In this document: positions 1 through 6,142 of the stretch, one piece after another
Layout: every line of letters starts with the position of its first letter
Numbering within the stretch: the first letter of the stretch is position 1
Assembly: GCA_038233815.1 (NCBI GenBank)
Contig: JBBSVE010000055.1
Span: forward strand, 1-17,816
Origin: JBBSVE01 sp038233815
Lineage (GTDB): Bacteria; Pseudomonadota; Alphaproteobacteria; Rhodobacterales; Rhodobacteraceae
DNA: 17,816 nucleotides
Direction: 5' to 3'
Notes under the pieces: generated by a model
What the model was told of the DNA's origin: nothing
The model's input: the letters and a program-made list of their open reading frames with translations, nothing else
The model's database searches: none
Translations under genes and position numbers: made by a program

Positions 1-75
1 AAGATTCTTTGGCTTGTTCGCGTGGCAAAGGGTGAAATTCATCAGGAATAGGTCACTATACATGACCCATCCTCT

Positions 76-876
76 TTAATACCCGGCGGACAATGCCACC
101 AGAGCCGCAGCGCCCACGACGATCCGCCACCAGCCAAACAGCGAGAACCCGTTCCGGCTGACGAAATCGAGCAGCCAGCGCACCACGAGGACAGCGACGA
201 TGAAGGCCGCGACGAACCCGATGGCGATATCGCCCAGCGCGCTGGCGTTCAGCACATCGCGGTTTTTCCAAAGGTCGTAAGCGAACGCCCCCGCCATTGT
301 CGGCATCGACAGAAAGAACGAGAACTCCGCCGAGGCCCGCTTGCCCGCGCCCAGCATCCGCGCGCCGACGATGGTCGCCCCCGACCGCGACACACCGGGG
401 ATCATGGCAAGGCATTGCAGCACGCCGATCGCGAGTGACATGCCGAGCGGGAACGCGGTCGCATCGTCATATCGCGACGGCGGTGCCAGCCGATCCACGA
501 ACAGCAGGACCACCCCGCCCGCGATCAGCATCCACGCGATCAGGCGCGGGCTCTCGAACAGCACCGCCTTGATGTAGTCGTGGGCCAGCACCCCCACGAC
601 CACGGCGGGCAGGAAGGCCACCAGCACTGACAGGATGGTCCGCCGCGCCGCCGGGTCGTGCGGTGCGGCCGAGAAGATCGCCCATAGCTTTGCCGCATAG
701 ACCGACAGGACCGCCAGCACCGCACCGAGCTGTATCACCACCTCGAAGGTCTTTCCGGGTGAGTCGAAACCGATGAAATGGGAGGCGAGCAGCAGGTGCC
801 CGGTGGAGGACACGGGGATGAACTCCGTCAGCCCCTCGAGAATGCCGAGGAACAGGGCCGAGACCGGATCGCTCAT
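76..876 (-). CDS. uppP: Undecaprenyl-diphosphate phosphatase UppP (BacA)
   Basis: Integral membrane enzyme of the BacA family that dephosphorylates undecaprenyl diphosphate to the monophosphate, recycling the lipid carrier for peptidoglycan and O-antigen precursors. The 266-residue product has the normal family length. Both signature blocks are present: EGLTEFIPVSSTGH (residues 14-27, with acidic E14 and E18 and H27) and PGVSRSGAT (160-168, with R164). Several hydrophobic stretches fit a multi-pass protein. I start at ATG 876-874 (MSDPVSAL), where family homology begins; an open frame extends 20 codons further but would overlap the end of the upstream gene. The start lies 16 bases after the stop of the NDUFA9-like gene on the same strand, so the two are probably co-transcribed. 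The ribosome binding site is weak (AAAGG). No hairpin terminator is visible in bases 1-75. Confidence 0.96.
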   Translation of the reverse strand: MSDPVSALFLGILEGLTEFIPVSSTGHLLLASHFIGFDSPGKTFEVVIQLGAVLAVLSVYAAKLWAIFSAAPHDPAARRTILSVLVAFLPAVVVGVLAHDYIKAVLFESPRLIAWMLIAGGVVLLFVDRLAPPSRYDDATAFPLGMSLAIGVLQCLAMIPGVSRSGATIVGARMLGAGKRASAEFSFFLSMPTMAGAFAYDLWKNRDVLNASALGDIAIGFVAAFIVAVLVVRWLLDFVSRNGFSLFGWWRIVVGAAALVALSAGY

Positions 877-892
877 GGACAGTGCCTTTGTG

Positions 893-1879
893 TCAGGATT
901 TCCGCAGGTTCTTGGCAGAATCCTTGATCGCGGCATATTGCCCCGACACCCGGAACCGCCACAGGTAGTCGGGCAGGACCGAGGCCATGTCCACGGGCTC
1001 GATCCCGAGGTCGGCGAAGCCCCTCGCCCCGGGGGCCACGATATTGTCGACCGCGAGGTTCTTCACCTGATCCCCCGTCAGCATCGAGTTGGTGAAAAGC
1101 CCGCCGGTGATGAACTGGCCGAAGTCGAGCACTCCGGCCATTCCACGCGCCACGAAGAACGGCATGTTGACGATCAGGCGGCGGCGCTGGATCACCGCGA
1201 GCATCCGCTCCATCAGTTCGCGGAAGGTCGCGACCTCCGGCCCGCCAAGCTCATAGATACCGGGGGCGGCCTCTCCGGTCACGCCCATGACGGCGGCTTT
1301 CGCCACGTCATCGACCCAGACCGGCTGGAACCGCGTGTCCGCCCCCACGACGGGGAGCGCGGGGCTCATCCGCGTCATGCCGGCGAACCGGTTGAAGAAC
1401 TCGTCCTCGGACCCGAAGATGATGGAGGGGCGCAGGATCACGGCGCGGGGGAACGCCGCCAGGATCGCCGCCTCGCCTTGGGCCTTGGAGCGGGCGTAGT
1501 CGCTGGCCCCGTCCGCATCGGCGCCGATGGCCGAGATCTGGACCAGATGCGCCACGCCGTGTTTGGCCGCGAGGCTCGCCACCCGGCCCGCGCCTTCTGC
1601 CTGCACGGCCGAAAAGCTGTTGGCGCCCGAGGCCGCGAGGATGCCCACACAGTTCACCACCGCATCGGCCGAATGCATCGCGCGCGCGACGGAAGCCTCG
1701 TTGCGGATATTGCACAGGATCGGCTCGACCTGACCCACGCTGCCGTAGTTCTTGAGAAACAACGCCTCGTTCGGGCGACGCACCGCGACCCGGACGCGCC
1801 ATCCCGCATGGGCCAGACGCTGCACGATATAGCGCCCGACGAAGCCGGAGCCGCCATAGACCGTGACCAGTTTGCCCAT
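893..1879 (-). CDS. Complex I NDUFA9-subunit-like NAD(P)-binding protein
   Basis: A 328-residue atypical/extended SDR protein. The N-terminus has a Rossmann dinucleotide-binding turn, YGGSGFVGR (8-16), and a YxxxK pair lies at Y128-K132 (YARSK). The overall layout matches the bacterial relatives of the mitochondrial complex I accessory subunit NDUFA9, which are common in alphaproteobacteria and often sit next to uppP, as here. The NDUFA9 relationship is recognised from the family pattern; a role in complex I or quinone metabolism in bacteria is only inferred. The start at ATG 1879-1877 is chosen because GGAGG lies 8 bases upstream and the Rossmann strand begins at residue 4. The open frame continues 45 codons upstream into low-complexity Arg-rich sequence and is not used. 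Likely first gene of a two-gene operon with uppP. Confidence 0.88.
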   Translation of the reverse strand: MGKLVTVYGGSGFVGRYIVQRLAHAGWRVRVAVRRPNEALFLKNYGSVGQVEPILCNIRNEASVARAMHSADAVVNCVGILAASGANSFSAVQAEGAGRVASLAAKHGVAHLVQISAIGADADGASDYARSKAQGEAAILAAFPRAVILRPSIIFGSEDEFFNRFAGMTRMSPALPVVGADTRFQPVWVDDVAKAAVMGVTGEAAPGIYELGGPEVATFRELMERMLAVIQRRRLIVNMPFFVARGMAGVLDFGQFITGGLFTNSMLTGDQVKNLAVDNIVAPGARGFADLGIEPVDMASVLPDYLWRFRVSGQYAAIKDSAKNLRKS

Positions 1880-1916
1880 CGCGCACGCCTCCACCGGACC
1901 CCTGCCGCTCATCGCT

Positions 1917-1945
1917 TCCATAGCCGCCGGTGCCCAGAGCGACAA
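1917..1945 (-). promoter_or_regulatory. Putative sigma-70 promoter for the NDUFA9-like gene and uppP
   Basis: Read on the minus strand, TTGTCG (1945-1940) and TATGGA (1922-1917) are separated by exactly 17 bases and lie about 40 bases upstream of the chosen start at 1879. Matches to consensus are partial (four and three of six). It is divergent from the tRNA-Leu promoter in the same 157-base intergenic region. Confidence 0.38.
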
Positions 1946-1992
1946 GCGGCAACTGGCGCGACGAAATCGACGCACTGGCCGGTCGCGCCCCG

Positions 1993-2021
1993 TTGACAGC
2001 CTCCGCGACCGCATCTACGTA
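1993..2021 (+). promoter_or_regulatory. Promoter of the tRNA-Leu gene
   Basis: A perfect -35 box TTGACA (1993-1998) is followed after 17 bases by TACGTA (2016-2021), which places the start of transcription about 8-10 bases before the mature tRNA 5' end at 2037. A strong housekeeping promoter with a short leader fits a single tRNA transcription unit. Confidence 0.65.
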
Positions 2022-2036
2022 AACTGCACGACTAGG

Positions 2037-2121
2037 GCCCAGGTGGCGGAATTGGTAGACGCGCACGGTTCAGGTCCGTGTGCCGCAAGGTGTGAAGGTT
2101 CGAGTCCTTTCCTGGGCACCA
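2037..2121 (+). tRNA. tRNA-Leu, anticodon CAG
   Basis: An 85-base class II tRNA, including an encoded CCA end (2119-2121). The acceptor stem GCCCAGG (2037-2043) pairs perfectly with CCTGGGC (2111-2117), and A2118 is the discriminator base. The anticodon stem CACGG/CCGTG (2064-2068 with 2076-2080) encloses loop TTCAGGT, giving anticodon CAG at 2071-2073, which reads CTG leucine codons. A long variable arm (about 2081-2093) and the T-loop TTCGAGT (2099-2105) are as expected for tRNA-Leu. CTG is visibly the commonest Leu codon in the neighbouring genes, so this should be a heavily used tRNA. It is flanked by its own promoter and terminator. Confidence 0.97.
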
Positions 2122-2131
2122 GGTCGACCAG

Positions 2132-2165
2132 AAAACCCCGCAATCCCCGCGATTGCGGGGTTTTT
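2132..2165 (+). terminator. Rho-independent terminator of tRNA-Leu
   Basis: CCCCGCAATC (2136-2145) and GATTGCGGGG (2151-2160) form a perfect 10-bp stem with a 5-base loop. AAAA precedes it and TTTTT (2161-2165) follows, so the stem can extend by A-U pairs. It ends the tRNA unit 25 bases before the nrnC start, so nrnC depends on read-through or a promoter I cannot identify. Confidence 0.93.
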
Positions 2166-2189
2166 CGTATCCGAAAGAGGCAGTGCCCC

Positions 2190-2804
2190 ATGACCATCCA
2201 TCTTCATGCGGGCGATCTGCCGTCCGGCCTGACGCTCGGCCCGGTCGTGGCCATCGACACCGAGACGATGGGCCTCGATCCGCGCCGCGACCGGCTTTGC
2301 GTGGTGCAGCTTTCCTCCGGCGACGGCGACGCGCATCTGGTGCAGATCGCGAAGGGCCAGAGGCACGCGCCCAATCTGGAGGCGCTGCTGACCGATCCGG
2401 ACACGCTGAAACTGTTCCATTTCGGCCGCTTCGACATCGCCGCCCTGAAGCAGGCGTTCGGCGTCACCACGAAGCCGGTCTGGTGCACCAAGATCGCCTC
2501 GCGCCTCGTGCGGACCTTCACCGACCGGCACGGGCTGAAATACCTGCTGGCGGAATTGGTGGGCGTCGATGTGTCCAAGCAGCAGCAAACCTCGGACTGG
2601 GGGGCGGAGGTGCTGACGGAGGCGCAAAAGGACTATGCCGCGTCCGATGTCCTCTACCTCCACAAGCTGCGCGAGGCGCTTGAGGCGCGGCTGGTGCGCG
2701 AGGACCGGCTGGAGCTGGCCGGGCGGCTCTTCGACTTTCTGCCGACGCGGGCGGAGCTGGATCTTATGGGCTATGATGAGCCGCTCGACATCTTCCACCA
2801 CTGA
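2190..2804 (+). CDS. nrnC: NrnC-type DEDDy 3'-5' exoribonuclease (short RNase D-like)
   Basis: A 204-residue exonuclease of the DEDDy superfamily, usually annotated 'ribonuclease D'. Its length and sequence match alphaproteobacterial NrnC (Bartonella, Brucella), which degrades dinucleotides such as pGpG and so finishes RNA turnover and cyclic-di-GMP breakdown. Exo I is AIDTETMGLD (D23, E25), Exo II is FHFGRFD (D82), and Exo III is YAASD (Y149, D153). The conserved SKQQQTSDW block (129-137) and the C-terminal LDIFHH are typical of NrnC. The HRDC domains of true RNase D are absent. ATG 2190 has AAAGAGG (2174-2180) 9 bases upstream, and family homology starts there; a longer in-frame reading would run through the tRNA. 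It lies directly behind the tRNA-Leu terminator. Confidence 0.93.
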   Translation: MTIHLHAGDLPSGLTLGPVVAIDTETMGLDPRRDRLCVVQLSSGDGDAHLVQIAKGQRHAPNLEALLTDPDTLKLFHFGRFDIAALKQAFGVTTKPVWCTKIASRLVRTFTDRHGLKYLLAELVGVDVSKQQQTSDWGAEVLTEAQKDYAASDVLYLHKLREALEARLVREDRLELAGRLFDFLPTRAELDLMGYDEPLDIFHH

Positions 2805-2877
2805 CCGACGCCGCGCGTTGGCGCATGGAATCTTCACGCCTCCCGCCCTATCTTGGCCGCGACCCGGACAGGACACG

Positions 2878-2910
2878 ATGACCCCAAGCGCCCGCGCCCC
2901 CGCACCATGA
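2878..2910 (+). other. Possible 10-codon leader ORF coupled to lptC
   Basis: ATG 2878 opens a 10-codon frame (MTPSARAPAP) whose TGA (2908-2910) overlaps the lptC start ATG (2907-2909) as ATGA. An AGGA (2870-2873) lies 4 bases before this ATG, whereas lptC itself has no recognisable ribosome binding site in the C-rich bases before 2907. The arrangement would allow termination-reinitiation coupling into lptC. This is inference from layout only; so short a frame can occur by chance. Confidence 0.28.
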
Positions 2911-3584
2911 GCCGCTATGCCAATGCCCATTCGCGGGTCGTCGCGTGGCTCAAGGTGCTGCTGCCGCTTCTGGCGCTGGGCGTGCTGTCGACGCTGTTCC
3001 TCGTCTCGCACCGGGTGAACCCCGAGGATGCGGTGGCGCTGTCGGGCATCAGCATCGAGGACCGCATCCGCCAGCCGCGCGTGACCGCCCCGGTCTGGTC
3101 CGGGATCACCGACGACGGATCGAGCCTGACGGTCACTGCCGATGTGGCGCGGCCCACGACCACGGGCGCCAAGGCATCGGGCCCCGACGCCGACCGCGTC
3201 ACAGCGCGACTTGTCAGCACGGGCGGGGCGGTGACGGGGATGACCGGGGATCACGGCAAGCTCGACGAGGCGGCGGGGCACCTCACGATGACCGGCAATG
3301 TCGTCGTCACGACCTCCTCCGGGCTCCGGCTGACCAGCGGGGAGCTGGTCTCGGCCCTCAACGGGGACGAGGTGGTGAGTGCGGGGCCGGTCACCGGCAC
3401 CGGACCGTTCGGGCGGATCGACGCGGGCGCCATGCGGCTGGTGAAGTCCGGCGCGGCGAACGGGACCCCGGCGGCGGGCGATCCGGCAGCAGTCGATCCG
3501 GCGGCGAATGAGCCGGCCGCGGGGGGCGGCTATCTTCTGGTCTTCAAGAACGGCGTGAAACTGCTATACCAGCCGACGAAATAG
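2907..3584 (+). CDS. lptC: LPS export protein LptC
   Basis: Bitopic inner-membrane protein that links the LptB2FG transporter to periplasmic LptA in lipopolysaccharide export. The 225-residue product starts with a short cytoplasmic tail, one membrane segment (about 13-34) and then a periplasmic LptC/OstA-like beta domain; LTMTGNVVVTT (126-136) resembles the LptA repeat motif. Sequence conservation in LptC is low, so the assignment also leans on the adjacent lptA and lptB. A stretch of four 5-residue units [TDE]PAA[GVN] (187-206) sits just before the last beta strands (GYLLVFKNGVKLLY) and looks like a lineage-specific linker. The start is ATG 2907; the only upstream in-frame candidate is TTG 2853, with no homology. 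The lptA start follows 45 bases after the stop. Confidence 0.9.
   Translation: MSRYANAHSRVVAWLKVLLPLLALGVLSTLFLVSHRVNPEDAVALSGISIEDRIRQPRVTAPVWSGITDDGSSLTVTADVARPTTTGAKASGPDADRVTARLVSTGGAVTGMTGDHGKLDEAAGHLTMTGNVVVTTSSGLRLTSGELVSALNGDEVVSAGPVTGTGPFGRIDAGAMRLVKSGAANGTPAAGDPAAVDPAANEPAAGGGYLLVFKNGVKLLYQPTK
3465..3524 (+). repeat. 15-bp tandem repeat inside lptC
   Basis: Four in-frame 15-base units (3465-3479, 3480-3494, 3495-3509, 3510-3524) encode TPAAG, DPAAV, DPAAN and EPAAG. The second and third share GATCCGGC(A/G)GC exactly apart from one base. The pattern fits slippage or duplication within a flexible Pro/Ala linker. Confidence 0.7.
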
Positions 3585-3629
3585 GCCCCTGCCCGTCCCG
3601 TCCCCCGATTGCCCCAGCGAGGTCCAACG

Positions 3630-4133
3630 ATGCCCGCCTTCCGCCCGGTCCTTGTCGCAGTGCTTCTCCTCTGGTCCCTCGGCACCGCGATCCCGGCGGT
3701 GGCGCAGACCGCGGGGGTCGCTTTCGGCGGACTCAAGCAGGACAGTTCCGCGCCGGTCAACGTCACCTCCGATCAACTGGCTGTCGACCAGACCAGCGGC
3801 AACGCCACCTTCACCGGCAACGTCGTCGTGACGCAGGGCGACATGAAGCTGACGGCCCCGCGCGTCGACGTGCTCTATACCGCCGACCGCTCCGCGATCC
3901 AGACGGTCCATGCCACCGGCGGCGTCACCATCGTCAGCCCCACCGATGCGGCCGAGGGGGCGGAGGCGACCTACACGATCGGCACCGGCGAGGTGGTGAT
4001 GACCGGCGATGTCCTTCTGACGCAGGCGACAAGCGCCATATCGGGGCAGAACCTCGTCATCGACCTCAACACCGGCAAGGGCACCATGACGGGGCGCGTC
4101 CAGACCGTGTTCAACCCCAAGGCAACCCCCTGA
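3630..4133 (+). CDS. lptA: LPS export periplasmic protein LptA (OstA)
   Basis: Periplasmic beta-jellyroll protein that forms the bridge carrying LPS from LptC to the outer-membrane LptDE complex. The 167-residue product has a Sec signal peptide: basic residue near the start, hydrophobic core (about 7-18), and a likely cleavage site AVA|QT after residue 25. The OstA domain follows, with typical turns such as NATFTGNVVVTQGDMKLTAPRVDV split across about residues 58-82, and VVMTGDVLLTQ near 122-132. ATG 3630 is preferred because GCGAGG (3617-3622) lies 7 bases upstream and the signal peptide begins there; an in-frame TTG at 3609 has less support. Its stop overlaps the lptB start as TGATG, so translation is probably coupled. 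Confidence 0.94.
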   Translation: MPAFRPVLVAVLLLWSLGTAIPAVAQTAGVAFGGLKQDSSAPVNVTSDQLAVDQTSGNATFTGNVVVTQGDMKLTAPRVDVLYTADRSAIQTVHATGGVTIVSPTDAAEGAEATYTIGTGEVVMTGDVLLTQATSAISGQNLVIDLNTGKGTMTGRVQTVFNPKATP

Positions 4134-4894
4134 TGGCGCCGCAACCCGAGCTGACCGTGACGGCGGGTCAGCCCGGCCTGCACATCGTCAACCTGCGCAA
4201 GAGCTACCGCAAGCGCCCGGTGATCCGCGACGTGTCGATGCATCTCGACCGGGGCGAGGTGGTGGCCCTTCTGGGGCCGAACGGATCGGGCAAGACGACC
4301 TGCTTTTATGCCGTGGCGGGACTCGTGTCGCCGGAGGGTGGGCAGGTCTTCATCGACGGGCGCGAGGTCACGTCGCTGCCGATGTATCGCCGCGCGCGTA
4401 TGGGGATCGGCTATCTGCCGCAGGAGGTGTCGATCTTTCGTGGCCTGTCGGTGGAGGACAATATCAGCGCGGTGCTGGAGATCCGGCTGCCCGACCGGCA
4501 ACGCAGGCGGGAGCGGCTGGAGGAACTGCTGGCCGAATTCTCCATCGAGCATCTGCGCCGCACCTCTGCCCTTGCCCTCTCGGGCGGGGAGCGGCGGCGG
4601 GTGGAGATTGCGCGCTGCCTCGCCGCCGACCCGAAATACCTGCTGCTCGATGAGCCGTTCGCGGGCGTCGATCCGATTGCGGTGGGGGAGATTCGCCACC
4701 TCGTCTCCGACCTGAAGCGGCGCGGGATCGGCGTGCTCATCACCGACCACAACGTGCGCGAAACGCTGGAGATCGTGGACCGCGCCTACATCCTCCACGA
4801 GGGCAAGGTGCTGATGAGCGGCACCACGGACGAGGTGGTGCGCGACGAGAATGTCCGAAGGGTCTATCTGGGCCAGAACTTCCGCATCTCCTGA
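4133..4894 (+). CDS. lptB: LPS export ABC transporter ATPase LptB
   Basis: Cytoplasmic ATPase that powers LPS extraction with LptF and LptG (not in this window). The 253-residue product has every ABC motif: Walker A GPNGSGKTT (48-56), Q-loop Q97 in YLPQEVSIFR, signature LSGGE (149-153), Walker B YLLLDEP (169-175) and switch H206 in TDHNVRETL. The LSGGERRRVEIAR and FAGVDPIAV segments are characteristic of LptB rather than other ABC ATPases. ATG 4133 overlaps the lptA stop by one base. The next gene, hpf, starts 167 bases downstream after its own putative promoter and a structured leader. In many alphaproteobacteria rpoN sits between lptB and hpf; it is absent here. Confidence 0.97.
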   Translation: MAPQPELTVTAGQPGLHIVNLRKSYRKRPVIRDVSMHLDRGEVVALLGPNGSGKTTCFYAVAGLVSPEGGQVFIDGREVTSLPMYRRARMGIGYLPQEVSIFRGLSVEDNISAVLEIRLPDRQRRRERLEELLAEFSIEHLRRTSALALSGGERRRVEIARCLAADPKYLLLDEPFAGVDPIAVGEIRHLVSDLKRRGIGVLITDHNVRETLEIVDRAYILHEGKVLMSGTTDEVVRDENVRRVYLGQNFRIS

Positions 4895-4922
4895 CCCGGT
4901 CGCACGCCCCCCGGCGGGACCA

Positions 4923-4952
4923 TTGACAAGCGCCTCCGCCCTGTCGCCAAAT
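4923..4952 (+). promoter_or_regulatory. Putative promoter of hpf
   Basis: A perfect TTGACA (4923-4928) is followed after 18 bases by CCAAAT (4947-4952), a poor -10 box. A transcript from here would begin near 4960 and carry a leader of about 100 bases ahead of hpf, containing the hairpins at 4972-5046. The -35 is convincing; the -10 is not. Confidence 0.4.
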
Positions 4953-4971
4953 GCCCGTGCTGCTTGCAAAG

Positions 4972-5046
4972 CGCCGGTGTCCGTCCATGTCGGGCACCGG
5001 CGTCCAGCAATTTGCCACGGGCGCCCGATGGGACGTGCCGCGGCAC
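4972..5046 (+). promoter_or_regulatory. Hairpin-rich leader upstream of hpf
   Basis: Three palindromes precede the hpf ribosome binding site. The first has arms 4972-4983 and 4991-5002, a 12-bp stem (one G-U pair) with a 7-base loop. The second is the perfect 10-base palindrome CGGGCGCCCG (5018-5027). The third is the perfect 12-base palindrome GTGCCGCGGCAC (5035-5046), ending 4 bases before AAGGAGG (5051-5057). None is followed by a T-run, so a standard intrinsic terminator is unlikely. A regulatory or stabilising 5' leader is inferred; the first hairpin could instead protect the lptB 3' end. Confidence 0.5.
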
Positions 5047-5061
5047 CCGGAAGGAGGGATC

Positions 5062-5640
5062 ATGCGCTACCAGATCAGCGGAAAACAGATCGACATCGGC
5101 GAGGCCTTGCAGACTCATGTAAAGGCCGAGCTGGGCGAGACGGTGGAGAAATACGCCCAGCGCCCGACCGAGGCGATCGTCACCTTCTCCCGCGCGGCGC
5201 ACGAGCTGATCTGCGAGGCGACGATCCATCTGTCGACCGGCCTGACCGCACAGGCGCGGGGCCATGCGGTGGAGATCTACGCCGCGTTCGAATCGTGCCG
5301 CGAGAAGATGGACAAGCAGCTGCGTCGCTACAAGCGCCGGCTGCGCGACCATCACCGCGACCGGACGGCCCCGGTTGAGTTCGACGGCGGATCCTCCTAT
5401 ATCCTCGCCGCGAACGAGGAGCACGAAGGTGAGGAGCCCGAAAGCCTCCAGCCGATGATCATCGCCGAGATGGAGACCCGGGTTCCGGCCGTCTCCGTGG
5501 GGGAGGCGGTCATGGAGCTGGAACTGACCGGGCAACGCATGCTGGTGTTCCGCAACCAGAAGCATGGTGGCGTGAATGTCGTCTACCGTCGCGAGGACGG
5601 CAATATCGGCTGGATCGATCCGCGCAGCAACAACAGGTAA
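5062..5640 (+). CDS. hpf: Ribosome hibernation promoting factor, long form (HPF/RaiA)
   Basis: Binds the 30S decoding region and, in the long form, dimerises 70S ribosomes into inactive 100S particles in starved or stationary cells. The 192-residue product has an N-terminal S30AE domain (about 1-100; MRYQISGKQIDIGEAL at the start, and a basic run KQLRRYKRRLRDHHRD near 85-100). A linker follows, then the C-terminal dimerisation domain (about 131-187; AVSVGEAVMELELTGQ, and GNIGWIDPR near the end). The second domain marks the long form, usual in alphaproteobacteria. The start at ATG 5062 is fixed by a very strong AAGGAGG (5051-5057). It precedes ptsN with a 33-base gap, the standard alphaproteobacterial order. 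Confidence 0.96.
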   Translation: MRYQISGKQIDIGEALQTHVKAELGETVEKYAQRPTEAIVTFSRAAHELICEATIHLSTGLTAQARGHAVEIYAAFESCREKMDKQLRRYKRRLRDHHRDRTAPVEFDGGSSYILAANEEHEGEEPESLQPMIIAEMETRVPAVSVGEAVMELELTGQRMLVFRNQKHGGVNVVYRREDGNIGWIDPRSNNR

Positions 5641-5673
5641 AAGCGCCCCGATGGGCGTGGGACAGCGACCGTC

Positions 5674-6138
5674 ATGGACATTGCAAACCTTTTGATGCCC
5701 GGAGCGATCCGGGTGATGAGCCACGCGACGAGCAAGAAGCGCCTGTTCCAGGAGGTGGGGGAGGTCGCGGCCTCCGCCTATGGTCTGGGCGTCGGCGCTG
5801 CCATCGACGGTCTGCTGGAGCGCGAATCGCTCGGTCCGACAGGCGTGGGGCAGGGCATCGCTCTGCCGCATGCCCGGCTCGACGGGCTTGACCGGATCGT
5901 GGGCATGTTCGTCCGGCTTGAAAAACCGATCGACTATGCGGCGGTCGACCGACAGCCGGTGGACCTCATATTCGCGTTGTTCGCGCCGAAAGACAGCGGC
6001 GTCGACCATCTGAAGGCGCTGGCGCTGGTGTCGCGGACGATGCGCGACGCCACGGTTTGCACCAAGCTGCGCGCCAACGCCGATCCGGCCAAGCTCTATG
6101 CCATCCTGACCGAAGCGCGTGCGCCAAAGGCCGCCTGA
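5674..6138 (+). CDS. ptsN: PTS IIA-like nitrogen regulatory protein PtsN (EIIA-Ntr)
   Basis: Phosphoacceptor of the nitrogen-related phosphotransferase relay (PtsP-PtsO-PtsN); it carries no sugar but regulates potassium transport, carbon/nitrogen balance and other targets. The 154-residue EIIA-2 domain has the phosphorylatable histidine in GQGIALPHARLDGL (H66), and length and fold boundaries are normal. Translation starts at ATG 5674 (MDIANLL), without a clear ribosome binding site. A small hairpin CGCCC-CGAT-GGGCG (5644-5657) lies in the 33-base gap after hpf, so expression may depend on coupling to hpf. The PtsP and PtsO partners are not in the window. queG begins within a few bases of the stop. 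Confidence 0.95.
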   Translation: MDIANLLMPGAIRVMSHATSKKRLFQEVGEVAASAYGLGVGAAIDGLLERESLGPTGVGQGIALPHARLDGLDRIVGMFVRLEKPIDYAAVDRQPVDLIFALFAPKDSGVDHLKALALVSRTMRDATVCTKLRANADPAKLYAILTEARAPKAA

Positions 6139-6142
6139 CGCG

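Noticed and set aside
51..67. Inverted repeat GGTCA-CTATACA-TGACC just past the uppP stop, considered as a terminator
   Set aside because: The stem is only 5 bp and there is no T-run in the direction of uppP transcription.
773..1996. Plus-strand open frame (about 407 codons) opposite the NDUFA9-like gene
   Set aside because: Composition is His/Arg/Asp-rich without domains; the minus-strand gene has a Rossmann motif and a good ribosome binding site.
2070..3281. Minus-strand open frame (about 403 codons) across tRNA-Leu, nrnC and lptC
   Set aside because: It reads through a tRNA gene and its terminator and has no family features; the plus-strand genes explain the region.
4962..4972. Short palindrome GCTT-GCA-AAGC near the putative hpf transcription start, considered as an operator
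   Set aside because: Four-base arms are too short to support without conservation data.
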